From NCBI GenBank assembly GCA_907165275.2, contig OU015665.1:9362001-9426000 (forward strand): a DNA stretch of 64,000 bases. Reading direction: 5' to 3'. Of this stretch, positions 1-12,006 are shown piece after piece. Within the stretch, counting starts at the first letter, position 1, and each line of letters begins with the position of its first letter. The stretch comes from Zygaena filipendulae (lineage: Eukaryota; Arthropoda; Insecta; Lepidoptera; Zygaenidae). Position numbers and translations under genes: made by a program. The notes under the pieces were generated by a model that was not told the DNA's origin, did not search any database, and was given only the letters and a program-made list of their open reading frames with translations.

Positions 1-275
1 GACACGCCAACAACCGCTTGGTAAAATATGCATCGGTTTTCGCGCGGTGTGCATCGATTATAATAATAATGCACAGAAAATATCACACATCTCCAACTCG
101 GCTGCCCTACGGTAAAACAAAGTAATTGCAGCTAAATAAATTTTACTGGAGCAAAAACCGGAAATAAAGAGTTATTTAAAACAAATCTTCCATAATTTAA
201 CGATTTTATTAATTTTTATTTCTCTAAGAAAAGCCTTTGCCCCTTTCGATGGTTGTGCGTGTGAGTATGTAGGCT

Positions 276-365
276 GGAACGTCCGTTATGACTTATGCGT
301 GAAAAGTACAAGAAAACCTCATTTCGACAAAAATGTCAGCTGCTTTGTTTTCCTTAGAGCATTCG
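276..365. repeat. dispersed repeat, copy 1
   Basis: About 90 bp around the shared core GGAACGTCCGTTATG is repeated with divergence near 5725-5815. Both copies continue through a GCGTGAAAAGT segment into a TGT-rich stretch. I see no terminal repeats or coding potential, so the class is unknown. Confidence 0.45.
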
Positions 366-371
366 AACTGA

Positions 372-597
372 GGGGCTATTATGTAACTTTTGTTTCTATT
401 ATTTTTCGGTTGTAATCAAAAACATGGCGGTTTTACGATTACAATATGGACTATTTGACACCTGCAATATCCATCAATCAACCAAAATCAACATACTTCA
501 AAAGTTAAAGCTGCCTAAACATGATTAATTTATCACAAAATAGCTATTTTTCCGATTGAAACTGAAATATGAAAGCAACAAAAGTTACATAATTGCC
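372..597. mobile_element. MITE with about 25-bp TIRs
   Basis: The left end GGGGCTATTATGTAACTTTT is matched in inverted orientation by the right end AAAAGTTACATAATTGCC. The 226-bp interior has no coding potential. A truncated relative starting GGGCGATTATGTAACTTTTG is present near 24324, which supports a dispersed family. I could not fix a target duplication. Confidence 0.65.
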
Positions 598-649
598 ATG
601 CTGGTCCCAAACTTATACTATTAATATCAGACACATATAATACTCATAT

Positions 650-815
650 ATGAAATGAAATGAATGAAATGTTTTCGTCTGGGTGTGTATCATATGTACT
701 TGTGACTCAGAATAAAAAAAATGTTCTTCACAAAAATGTTTACCCTGATACGGGGGTCGAACCCGCGACACCTAGCCTAGGCGTCAGTTAACCAAGTACC
801 AACGGTGTTGCCATA
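650..815 (-). mobile_element. tRNA-derived SINE (minus)
   Basis: On the minus strand a tRNA-like head carries a B box (GGGTTCGACCCC) and an upstream A-box-like segment (GTACTTGGTTAACTGACG). It continues into a non-tRNA body and ends in a degenerate TTCATTTCAT tail near 650-670. The fold is not that of an intact tRNA and the tail marks retroposition, so I call it a SINE. It differs in sequence from the SINE family at 14524 and 17376. Confidence 0.65.
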
Positions 816-999
816 ATCGATATAAACGACGCCTACCTCTGGTGGTTCTGGTCCACTCCGAACGAGCAAATTTCGATGTTCTCTTGCGATATTTTTGGCT
901 TCTATCGTCATATTTAAAATGGCGAGCAGTCCCATTGAAACCGGTATTGAGAGTCTATTTTTAGATTGTATAGCAAACAACATGTTGAAATTATCGCAA

Positions 1000-3900
1000 T
1001 TACTGAATTTTATGTAGGTACAAAATGTTTCTTGCTGTACGTTTGTTAGGAATCAGCAGTTGCCAGCAGTTTTAAATGGGCGAACTTCGATATTCTGTGA
1101 GCTTTGTGATGCACCAGGATAAATGAATCCTGGACTTATTATGTTGACCCAGACAGGACATATTATTAGCTTTCTATAATATTATATGCTTGCCTTATTT
1201 TAATCCGAATAAGTCTATAGCCTTTCCGTGATGCGCGTTCAAAAAAATCGACAAACGTGTATTAATTTATTATATATGTAATGTATATGTATGTATAAAT
1301 GATAGTAACAATCATTCCCTTGTGTATTGCGTTTTCAAACATAATTTATCTAAAGAAATATTTAAATCAACTACCTACCTACTGATAATAATTCATTTTG
1401 CTAACCGACTTTGACTGATGTTATTATGTTGACATTACAAATCAGTTTTGCCCAATTAGAGTTCAAAACCTAAAAGTGGCGCAAACAAAGTCTGTCACGC
1501 GTCCGACCGGTCCGCCCACATGCAGCGTACAAGCTTGTAGCCACGTCGTCACACCAAAATGTAATCCTAAGTTTGGTACGGAAGATTCTGATTTCTTGAT
1601 GCATATTTAACCTTGACAATGGGTACTTGTTGGATGGATTTGCTTAGAATCTAGTCTTATGTGGAATCCGTCATTATTCGAGGGCTGAAAAATTGACAAA
1701 GAACTTATATTCTATACGATTCTTTGTCTAGTTACCATAACTACAATGTGTCTTTCTATTTAAGGGTTAAAAGACAATTATTCTGCAAAAGTAAGGGCGG
1801 GGAGCGCCTAAGTTTTATGCAAAATTCTATAAGAAAGTGACTTGTTTAATCATGGGCACGCACCACAAAACATTCCTGTGACTCTGTTTTCATTAAAATC
1901 TTTTCTTTAAATCGTAGATATTTCAAAGCTCCATCAATTTCTGCTCATACCTCTTCGTTTGACTTCAGCGGATATTAAGTATTCGATTCGATCGATTCTG
2001 GAATAGTGGCACCTGTTTTACCCAACATGAACAACTTTAAAAGGTTGAAAGATCGCACTACCGGTTGCTGTGACTTTGTCTTTTGTGTATCATACTTAAT
2101 GTTGACTAAAAGATAACACACCAACAGTGTTACAAGCTGTTTGTTACAAGTTATCTTTACTATCCGCTTGCGCACGGTTCAAGCACGTATGTACCGGCGA
2201 CCATCGAGGACACTCCACCACGCCTGCTCGAAACATGCGTTTGCGCAACCCACTATACTTTTACGCTTAAATAAACAGCGTTGCGGTAGCCGGCACCGGT
2301 GCGGTCGACGCGTCATGTGTCGCAACCAGCAAGTGAAGTAAAGTCAGAAATAATGAAGATTTCAGTAGGTACCATGACTTGGCATCATGGGCTTTGATTC
2401 CTTTGATCCTTTTATCAGTAGTCTGTACTCTTTGATGCTTTACTGTTGCTTTTTGCGCTCTATGCTGTTTGCTAGTGGAGCGTGTCAGTATCATAATGGT
2501 CAATTATTTCAATTGTCCTTGTTAGAATGCATTGTTGCACATCATAATCGTGTTTCCAGTTCGAACCATCTTTTTATGAAATCGTTTGTTCGGTTTTTCT
2601 GGTTTTCATTTACAAAAAATCACTATTTTTATCCAATTACTGTGTAGCTTTTTTTTAGTTTATATTGTAATGCCGTAATTGCAAATCGACTTACTTGAAC
2701 ACGAATTAACTGCTATATCGTGATTCGTGACGAGCGCGGTATATCATCGAAATAGCACTGTAGCTGTGTGAGAAGTTCTTATAACCGTTATCAGATTCAA
2801 CTTTTCGAAAATTAGCAACGCTAGGAAAAGATGACGTATAAACATATTTTATTGTTTTCTTGCACTGTCCCGGTACATGAGGTCAGCTTTGCTTTTCCCT
2901 TTGCGTTTGACTCCATTTTTGCTGTTGGTGTCTCCTTCCTTCAGACTAGACCCCAGTCTATGAAAGCTATAACTTCAGGCTTCGGTTTTCCACCTACACA
3001 TCAGAAGGAACCAAAAAATACGGATATTACGATAGGTACACTACATGTCTAGTGTGTAAAAACCAAAAAAAGCATACCTTTTACTCTTTACAAAAACTTA
3101 TGGCAAAAGCTTTAATCCGGCCCATACCTGTGTCTTTTTCTAGATATTTGACAGCTATGTAGCTATCACAGAAAGTGGTGTTGATTCTTCCCACACTATT
3201 GAACATGGAGTTGTGGAAAATGGAAGTCGGGTGCAAATCTACCATACACAAAATTATTTTCACAAATTATACTTTTCAATAGGTAAGTACATATTTGATT
3301 ATCAATGTCGTCTAGTGTTTGTTTAATTTAGGTCTTTTTTCCTTCAGATAAACTATTATTTAAAATTATTCAAGGTTCTGATAAAGCGGCATGTTCTGTG
3401 ATATTTCATGGTATTGTTTCGCGATGTAAATTACTGTTATTCAGAATTTTGCATAAATTGCTCCTTTGCATCACGTATATTATAAAATTTTTGCTGTTTG
3501 CGTCATCGAAACCCTGAAATACGTGTTATATCTTTAAATCTAAGTTCAAGACTTATGGTACTTCCATACCAATTTTCACCCCCTTTTTATATCCTCAGGG
3601 TTTGTACTTGCGATAACCCATTCTTATTTCTTGCATCACAATTCATACTATAAAAGGAACCCTAATGCAAAATGTTAATTGATCTAGATCCAGCGGTTGG
3701 GTCACATGAACTCTTATACGTATAGATATTTCGCTAAAAGTATTTGTACACGTTCCGTGGACTGTCCCCGTCGCTATCACTAAGTAGCATACGCATAAGG
3801 CGTGTTGCCTTTTTATGTGTTTTACATCATTCGTGTCAATATCTACACGGACTCGACTATAAGCAATAGTCCTATTTTCGAGTGTCACGCCAGAAGCTTG

Positions 3901-4709
3901 TTATTATTGCGTAAAGCGTGCGAAACTCGCAATGTTTTGTTGCTTATTATCATACAATATTTCACGGCGCTGCGGTTGTGTGACTGCCAACTGCCAACCG
4001 ACTGTTGAACTAAACAGTTTTTACTACTGCCTAGCAACTAATTTGAAAGGATCCATCTATTGATTAAAAAGGAGAAACAATTGTTCTTAGATTTCATGAA
4101 TTAAATAAACAGGTAAGTAGGTATCTAGTATCTATAGATCAAAGAGGAAAAGTTTATCGATGGAGACTGGATGGGGCCTCGTTGTGGACCCAAGTGGAGT
4201 ACTACTTTATACTATAATGTTTGCAATTACCTATACCTACTTTTATTATTGCGCGTATCTTTAATATGACTTTTGTTGTTTTTAGATAGTTATTTTCCTT
4301 TCGGTTGATATGTAGATAATGACTACCTACTTTCCCATGACCCCTTCAGTGTTTTTGATTTGTAATGTTCTTGTTATGATAAAGGTTAGCTTTTAGAGTC
4401 TCGTTCGAAATTTGCATGGCTGATGGCATTTCTCGCGTTCGTGACTCTCAGATCTGTGTGTAAGAGTATCGTCAGACTAGATGTTTGGTATTGGAACTGC
4501 GCCGCACGCTCCTTGCGAAATCATACCGATCTTTCAAACTCGATATCGACATCATACTTGCATGGCATGCAATAGTCCTCAATAGTAATTATAATTTTTA
4601 CGATTGTAAAGCTTGCACCAGTCCTACGTTTTTTTAGTCTAACATATGCACGATTTTTATGCACATTATTGCAGTTTACTAAATTATCATTGAGTTTAGT
4701 GACATTTTG
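1000..4709. other. stretch without a confident gene
   Basis: AT-rich DNA with only short open frames. A GC-richer patch at 2160-2330 could be promoter or untranslated exon DNA, but I can point to no splice site or coding frame there. The only coding-like signal is the minus-strand remnant at 2849-3250, listed separately. Confidence 0.5.
2849..3250 (-). pseudogene. possible two-exon coding remnant, unknown family
   Basis: On the minus strand an open frame (about 3250 down to 3128, including FNSVGRINTTFCDSY and ending KYLEKDTG) meets a GT donor (ACAG|GTATGG). After a 134-bp intron an AG acceptor (GTGTAG|GTGG) rejoins the frame in phase, giving GKPKPEVIAFIDWGLV and then TGA at 2943-2941. In another frame the reading continues as a lysine-rich tail (KRKGKSKADLMYRDSARKQ) to a TAA that overlaps an AATAAA signal at 2849. 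That pattern fits a 3'-terminal exon broken by a one-base frameshift. I do not recognise the protein. Chance is possible because the frames are short. Confidence 0.3.
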
Positions 4710-5039
4710 AATAGGGATGTTGACTACTATTGAAAATCAAAATTCTAATTAGTCCGTCAGTTAGAAAATAAAAAAACAATAGACACGTATTTTTTGCTTT
4801 TTTAAATAAATTAAAATATACAGAGATAAAGCGCACTAAAGTTTAGGATGAGGAGGTCGTGACGTCACTAACCGTAAAACCGCCATACAAATTGTCAGAA
4901 TAGTGACGTCACGCGAAATTTCAACTCAATATATCGTCGTTATTTTTTGATTACTTAAAAAAAGAAAAAATACGTGTCCAATATTTTTTAATAATCTACA
5001 AGACGGACTAAAAAATAAAAATTAGTCAACATGCCCATT
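4710..5039 (+). mobile_element. CRE-MITE copy a (palindromic MITE)
   Basis: Outer ends AATAGGGATGTTGACTA and TAGTCAACATGCCCATT are inverted repeats. Inside them lie inverted TTAGTCCGTC and GACGGACTAA. Nearly the whole 330 bp can fold on itself. Two perfect TGACGTCA palindromes flank the centre. Related copies lie at 6301, 11744, 24834, 27815, 52382 and 59917. No transposase is encoded, so it is non-autonomous. Confidence 0.85.
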
Positions 5040-5724
5040 GGAACCCGATTAATTCAATGATTACGTTGCTGTTGTGACAATTAACTTTTAAACGCAATAC
5101 AATTTATTATTGTATAGATATTAATTTACTTTCAAATGGCATGCCATAGTTGGTGCTGAGAAGCAATCTGTTTTTGTATATCACTTCTATAGTATTCATA
5201 TTTCAATGTTTTCGGATTTTATTTGCTTAACAGTTAGAGAAGGGACGTCTTTCGTTTATGATATTAGTCAGGCCACGGTCAGGTTAACTAACGTTACAAA
5301 TCGTTAAAGCAATCGACCGTGAACAAGTTGCTACAATACATAAAATTAATAATAAAAATTGTTACTAGAAATTAGAATAACTGGTTTTAAATAATGTAGT
5401 AGACCATCAACTTTTACTGTCATTGAATCACAAACGTGCTCAATTCGAACACCTCTTCGATTTTAATTTTCCTATTTTAGCATAATTGAATAATATAAAA
5501 ATGGTTATCCTATATTTTTCTTAAATTACAACATTACACTTCGTATTTTAAACTTAATTCCGTGATATGCATCTCGTGGTTTCTAAGCTTCAGCAAAAAA
5601 AATATTACATCTACCTATCTATATCCTGTTTTTTAGTGGCCGACCAAAATTTCGGTTTCGGCCAGTTTCGGCCAAAAAATCTACTTTCGGCCTTAATTCG
5701 GTTTTCGTTTTGATGGTCGGGAGT

Positions 5725-5815
5725 GTGTAGGAACGTCCGTTATGCGTGAAAAGTGCGAAAAATACAAAAAAACGAATTTTCAAAAAAATGACAGTTGTTT
5801 TGTTTGTCCGTAGGG
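5725..5815. repeat. dispersed repeat, copy 2
   Basis: Diverged second copy of the repeat at 276-365, sharing GGAACGTCCGTTATG and the following GCGTGAAAAGT. Confidence 0.45.
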
Positions 5816-5857
5816 CAACCGACCGGTCAATCCACAACTTTCTGTCGGTTACCATTT

Positions 5858-6252
5858 CTCGCCTTAACTATTCGACCCGTCATCTCAGAAGCCCGTCATA
5901 ATGAAATTTTGGATACACGTTGCCAGGGGTACACTGTACAGTACAGGAAAAGGACATTAGGACATAGCGTCCCTTAGCTAACAACACCGCATAAGTCATT
6001 TTTACCAACGTTACAGAGGACTTATTACTTGATAAATACCGGTTTAGCGGTTAAGAAATTATATATATTTATTATTTATACTTATTTCGCAACAAAAAAA
6101 TTCCACCGTTTTTTTAAAATACACAGTTCTTTTCGTCTCCTGTAAAGTTGGTAAAAATGACTTATGCGGTATTGTTAACTAAAGGACGATAGGGTACTTT
6201 TTATTCCGTAATTAACGAGGGTGTATACTGTAAACCGCGGGGCACAGCCGGT
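5858..6252 (+). mobile_element. Helitron-like fragment split by a MITE
   Basis: The left part (to 5967) has the typical body wording (CACGTTGCCAGGGGTACA, then GGACATAG). The right part (from 6189) resumes with ATAGGGTACTTTTTATTCC and ends in the degenerate hairpin tail AAACCGCGGGGCACAGC. The interruption at 5968-6188 is a separate TIR element. Confidence 0.65.
5968..6188. mobile_element. MITE with about 48-bp TIRs, nested in a Helitron
   Basis: The left arm starts CGTCCCTTAGCTAACAACAC and the right arm is its near-perfect reverse complement, both running through the CATAAGTCATTTTTACCAAC segment. The element is 221 bp and is bordered by ATAG on both sides, consistent with a 4-bp target duplication. 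It splits a Helitron-like sequence, so it is the younger insertion. Confidence 0.75.
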
Positions 6253-6300
6253 GCTGAATATAATTTTTAAAAAGTATTCTAAAACTGCACCGCTCTACGT

Positions 6301-6648
6301 AATAGGGATGTTGACGACTTTTGAAAATCAAAATTCTAATAAGTCCGCCAGTTAGAAAATAAAAAAAAAAAATAGACACCATGATACACCCGTATTCTCT
6401 GCTTTTTCAAATAAATGAAAATTTACAGAGATAAAGCGCATTAAAGTTTAGGGTGGGGGCTCGTGACGTCACTAACCGCTATAAGCCGCCATGAAAACTA
6501 CACCGGTTAGTGACGTGACGTCACGCGAAATTTCAACTCAATGTGTCGCCGTTATTTTTTGATTAAGAAAAAAAAGAAAAAATACGTGTCCAATATTTTT
6601 TATTAATCTACTTGACGGACTAAAAAAAAATTAGTCAACATGCCCATT
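6301..6648 (+). mobile_element. CRE-MITE copy b
   Basis: Same orientation and ends as the copy at 4710 (AATAGGGATGTTGAC ... GTCAACATGCCCATT) with the inner TTAGTCCGTC-type inverted repeats. The central TGACGTCA sites are kept, one embedded in GTGACGTGACGTCAC. Confidence 0.85.
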
Positions 6649-7629
6649 CCAGCGGCCGCTTGAAGAGAGGGTGGATGAATATAACCTCCCCCCCCCCTCA
6701 CAAGCGCCATGTGCGCGCAACACCTGACGACCGTTATAAAATGCAGCCGTTCCATATTCAAAATTATCAATGCCAATCGAAACATAATAAGATCCATGAC
6801 ACCATGTCAGAACATCCACAGGTTATTTATAGCCAAGGAAGTAAAAAAAAAAGTTTTAATTGAGTCTCGCTAAACACCTTTTATAATTAATTAATTAAAG
6901 TACATACGTAATTGGTAATATTATTATAATTATTATCTTGGCCGCATAATTCGCTCTTAACTCCAACAGATTATAAGCACTAGCTCTACTCGGTTAAAAA
7001 ATGAAGCCTAAGGTGGTATTTCATTAAAAAATAAATTGATAGATAGGGAGAAACGTTAATTCAAATAGATATTAAACTATAATGAAACTATTACGAGTCG
7101 TCTAAAGTATTGCCAGATATAGCGCTACTGATTCTATCGATACTATCTATCTACAACTAATAAAATATCATGTTAATTAATAAATTAGGCAACATCATTC
7201 AATCTTTAGCTAACCAATCCATACCAAATTGCAACCGTTTGAAATTTCAAGATGTGCAGAAATTGGAAACAATTTCGCTATGTTACCGATTACATAAACA
7301 GTTCGATAGCACCGATTAATATTCCAACACATAGGTAACGTAGAATCGTAGAATAAATACTATAGAGTATAGATAGAGGACGGATCGGACATCATGGACG
7401 TATACATACGATGAGAGGTCGAGTGAGTCATCGCGCCGCAGAACCGGATCCGCAAGCGAGTGCCGCGCTCGGTCGGTCGCCATCACAATATTACCTATAT
7501 CTCAAAGTATGGGAGATTAGGCTGCGGCCTGCGAAATAGGGATGCGTTTATGATATTCGCATAGCGTTGTAATTTGTACCGTCGTCCCTTTGACTCGCTA
7601 ACCTATACAAGGTTATAACTTATAATATA
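6649..7629. other. stretch without a gene
   Basis: AT-rich DNA with a C homopolymer near 6686 and a GC-richer patch at 7375-7490 that has no sustained open frame or convincing splice pair. I see nothing further to annotate. Confidence 0.5.
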
Positions 7630-7918
7630 ACTAGCTGTCCCCCGCGATTTCATCCGCGGTATTTTCGGAGTTCCCGCAGGAATTCCGGGAAAAAGTACTC
7701 TATGTCCTTCTTTGTACCTACCCCTGACAGTAGTTTACGGTGATTAGCTGTTCCCGTATTAATTTCGGAGTTTCCGCGGGAATTCCGGGATAAAACTATC
7801 CTATCTTTTAAGTTGGGCCAAATTACAACATAGTGACCAAATTTCATCATGATCGATTCAGTAGTTTCGGAGTCCATCACGGACAAACAACGTGACACGT
7901 GATTTATATATATTAAGA
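7630..7918 (-). mobile_element. Helitron-like element (minus)
   Basis: Begins, read on the plus strand, with ACTAGCTGTCCCCCGCGATT, the reverse complement of the Helitron 3' hairpin and CTAGT end. The body (TTCGGAGTTCCCGC, CATCACGGACAAACAACG) matches the family present at 51046, 51236 and 58033-58974. Confidence 0.8.
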
Positions 7919-8628
7919 TATATAAATTAAGATGTTATGTGGGTACATATTATGTACATCTATGTACATATATTATTATAATCTTGTGATCCTACTCTTC
8001 ATAAATCATAATAATATCATGATATAGATAAATAAATAATAAATAAAAAAATTATTGTTTATTAAATATTATCAGACAAGACTAATTAAAAATTAGAATT
8101 AGGATAATTAAGTGCAAAAAATATCTTCGTTAAACTTTTAGAACGTCCCTATCGAAATTTTTCGACATTTTCGTCTCATGAACAAAACGCAATTTATTTA
8201 TCGATGTATATGTAACCTGCCACTAAAATATTACCTAGCCAAAAGCTTGACCGGTAGAGAATTCCTTAGGCATTAAGTCCACATTTTTTACAGTAAAGTT
8301 AAAGTGCAATAAAGTTCTTTAAAAAAATTAATATGCTACGGGTAATGTGATAAATACGTTAGTTATTGTAAAGTACTGAGAATTATTGTCAATAATTCAG
8401 CCGTCATTCGGTAAAAGTAATTAATTTATCATATTAATTTTGCTATAACACTGTTTGAATCCAATAAATGAGAGCATCCTGCATAACATCACCTATCTGC
8501 GAATGAAAGTCCCGTTAAAATCGGTCCAGCTGTTTCAAAGATCAGTCGGAACAAACAGACAGACAGACAGACAAAAATAAATGGTTTTGTTCGAAATCTT
8601 CTATATTTTCTATCTACTTATATCTATC

Positions 8629-9088
8629 TTCTATACCTACTTATAATAAAATTGCAAAGAGGTCAATTCTGTACACTGAATATATGTATATACAAAATTA
8701 ATATTGGAGGATGAATGGTGATCGATACTGATGCCAAAAATACAATCAGTAAATTTTTTGTCTGTCTGTCTGTCTGTATGTGCACGCATGGGTCAAAAAC
8801 TACTGAAGGGATTTTAACCAAACTTGGTGCGATTGTAGTCCATACTCTGGGCAGGTTAAAGGCTCTATAACATAACGCTAAGACACATAGGAGCTGAGCA
8901 GTGACGATAAATTTGAAGCAAGTCGGATGAAAATGCGCTTTCGAGCTCTTATTCTCGCATACGTTTACCTACTCAATCACGCAAAAACGTCTGAACGGAT
9001 TTGGATGAAATTTGGCATGCACGTTGTCAGGGGTACAGAGAAGGACATAGGGTACTTTTAATCCCGGCACTCTGCTAGGAAAGCTAGT
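8629..9088 (+). mobile_element. Helitron-like element, 3' end degraded
   Basis: The 5' part (TATACCTACTTATAATAAAA ... ATTGGAGGATGAATGGTGAT) matches intact copies at 53433, 53902 and 62006. The terminal hairpin is lost, and only AAAGCTAGT remains at the 3' end. A (TCTG)n run follows the conserved CAATCAGTAAATTTTTTG segment. Confidence 0.75.
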
Positions 9089-9368
9089 GTATAGTAAAAT
9101 TTAAATTTTGACGGTCATGCATAGATAGGTAGACTAGTCAAGTCGCGTAGTCACGGCGCGGTGAGGTGAAAGACACGCCCGCGGGTGAACACTGTTATAC
9201 ATACAGGACGAAACTAGTCCGTCGACGCTTTTTTCTACAATTATGGCCCTCCTCCGAAATTTCATAAACTTTTTGGTCCTCCACCACTGGCTTAGAATCT
9301 AGATATTAGTTAGGGTGTATCAATGTTTTCCGATTCGGATATTATTATACACTTTGATCTTGTACATA

Positions 9369-9585
9369 ATGCCTGCACTACATTATCGCCGATGATCTTT
9401 GAACTTGTGATCGAGTGATCGGCGATCATGTGGACACTGGACACAATTCACAAAAACCGACAATTCACGGGTCGCAACTCGCAGGCGATCAAAGACGATG
9501 ATCGGCGAGTACAGCCGAGTATGCCCTCTACACTATCGTGACCGCGTATAATCATCTGTACTCGGCGATAATGTAGTGGAGCCAT
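9369..9585. mobile_element. MITE with about 22-bp TIRs
   Basis: ATGCCTGCACTACATTATCG at the left is matched in inverted orientation by CGATAATGTAGTGGAGCCAT at the right. The interior repeats GATCGGCGA-type words. No coding potential. Confidence 0.65.
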
Positions 9586-10527
9586 AACATTAACTAAAGC
9601 CGGAATAGATCAAATTGACCTTTGTTACTTCGATTGAATACCGCCTTTTTGTTTAAATCTATGATTAAATAACTTGTTTCCTGGTTGAGTTGCATCAGTG
9701 CTTTTCGGTCTCGTCACACTTGCCGCCAGCGTGCAGCGCCCCGGCGGCGGTCGGTGGTGGTTCCGCCTGAGAAGGCGTGTTTATCACTAAACGATGAGAT
9801 AACGACTAACGGCGCGATTAGATTATAACCATATTTGCCAACAAACAAATATATAAAATAAATTGCCTCGAGGAATATTGATTGTTATATTATACATATT
9901 TAGGTATTCGGAATTATTACAATTTGAAATTTTTCAATTACCTACCTGCTCAGTACTTAATGAGCGGCGATTGAGGTATTAGCAACTTAATGCTTCGGAT
10001 GACGTAAGCAGTAAGCGTGACGAAAACGTAACAGTTGTTAGTTGCGTCTCAAGCGTAGGTAATAAGAATAACTAATTTTGTCATATCTATGTCAAAGCGT
10101 TGAAGAAGTTATACTTCAGCCACTCATAAAAGTTTCTGGGCCTATAAATCTAATCTAATTAATAAAATTTAAGAGAAAGGAGCATGAATTGTTGGTAGCT
10201 ATTTAAGTGTAATCGATTTCAAAAACAAGAGAGCTTCTCTTCTTCTTGTTCTATAGACGCCATTATTAAATGGCGTCTATAATTATAATTTGCCAATGAC
10301 GTTTCTCAGTAATAAAAATTTCTTCATCTACATCTTCAATTATGGCGAAACGCCAATGACAATGTTAGATTGTTCCCCAAGTTAAAACATGGCTCTCTTC
10401 AAAGCCAGTTTCCTGCTCGGGGTCCAAAATAGATGCTGAAAAGTGACTGAAATAACGAAGACTTCACGTGACACGCGTGTGTTCGTTTGTCTGTCTCGTC
10501 TGTGTCTTATTTACAGAATTTCATTTA

Positions 10528-10635
10528 TTAACCTGTTTTAAAACATAATTATGATGTTTTAAAACATAATTATGATGTTTTAAAACATAATTATGATGTT
10601 TTAAAACACAATTATGATGTTTTAAAACAGGTTAA
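10528..10635. repeat. palindromic minisatellite
   Basis: A 21-bp unit, itself built from two palindromes (TGTTTTAAAACA and CATAATTATG), is repeated about four times. The array is capped by inverted ends TTAACCTGTTTTAAAACA and TGTTTTAAAACAGGTTAA, so the whole 108 bp is close to one palindrome. Confidence 0.85.
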
Positions 10636-10967
10636 CTTATTAACATTGTCACTTCACACGTTAATGCAACTAGATAAGATCGTTTATCGATTTATATCAT
10701 AATCAGGCACTCGTCTAAGCGCTGCAAAATACGTAAATATCGTCCTTGAATTGACTTGTCCCATGTACTGCTCGATGCTCGCGAAATCGGTGACGGTCGC
10801 TAGACGCATATAGTGCGCATGAGAAGACTTAAATTCCGTTTTTTTTTTTAATAATCCTTTGAAATCAGACTTGTGATTTGTAAAACAAATTACTTCTTCC
10901 GTTTGTATAGGGAAGTCGAAAGTAGAAATAATTATTTGGTGCTATTAAAACAAAACTTTAGCCCTAC

Positions 10968-11324
10968 TTATACAACGTGTTAATGAATTAACTGAAAACC
11001 TAATACAACCCATTTAAAAAAATAAACAATAATATGATTAAAATATATTTTATGTCGAAAAAATTAATACTTTTAAAGTTATTGAACATTAGTTTGGAGG
11101 TGACCTATTTACAAAATTCCAAGCGCTACGCCCGCGCCTACCGGTTCGAATTTTTTTCTGCGGGCGGCGTACGCCCCAAATATTGTATTATAAATTATTG
11201 AGACATGGGCTAGTAAAAATGAAAAAAATATAACCTATATTATAACATAGTGCGACCGATTCGCTAGTCGATTCTGAGCAAACTACTTTCTAGTTTTCAG
11301 TTAATTCATTAACACGTTGTATAA
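10968..11324. mobile_element. MITE with about 32-bp TIRs
   Basis: Left TTATACAACGTGTTAATGAA and right TTCATTAACACGTTGTATAA are perfect inverted repeats; the match extends through the adjoining AACTGAAAAC. The 357-bp element has an AT-rich interior with a GC patch (11128-11180) and no transposase frame. Confidence 0.8.
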
Positions 11325-11743
11325 CTACCGGTACCGATACCTATACTTGCTCAATTTTTATTGGACATCACAGATGTAACTAACTTTACCTATTTCTACG
11401 TCATTGTATGTATATAAAGTGGATGTCATCACTTATGCAACAGCTTCGTTACTCAAGTCTCAGAAGCAATTGATCCACTTCACTAACGATGAGAATGGAA
11501 TCGAGATTATCAACCGCAAATTGCTCGTCTTCTGTCAAAGTCTGCGGCGTCACGAAGGGCACCAGACATAAAATCGTAACGCATTCTGTACCGTTTCTAA
11601 TGTACAATTTTTTACGCATTTGCCTCTATTGACTTCATCTCTATTACACTCGGCCATCGCCCCCAAAATCCAATTGTCCACAATTAACTAAATTGAATAG
11701 TGACAGTTAACGTCTTCGGTATCCGAGGCAACTGGTGATATAA

Positions 11744-12006
11744 AATGGGCGTGATGACAAAATTTTAATTTTTAGTCCGTCTTGTAGATTAATCAAAAAT
11801 ATTCGACAAGTATTTTTAATTATTTTACGTACTTAATCAAAAAATAAAGGCGATACATTGAGTGGAAATTGCGTGTGACGTCACACCTAGATACACTTTA
11901 TACTTAGTTATGATGTCACGAAAACATCCTAACTCCTAACCGAAAAACCTGTCTGACGGACTAAATAGTATAATTATGATTTTTATGCCTTGCCATTATG
12001 CCCATT
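11744..12006 (-). mobile_element. CRE-MITE copy c (divergent)
   Basis: Ends AATGGGCGTGATGAC and ATGCCCATT with inner TTAGTCCGTC and GACGGACTAA. It is shorter and more diverged than the other copies. One TGACGTCA is kept (GTGTGACGTCACAC) and the partner has decayed to GATGTCAC. Confidence 0.75.

Noticed and set aside
10528..10635. CRISPR-like array
   Set aside because: Repeats are direct head-to-tail with no unique spacers, and the context is an animal genome.
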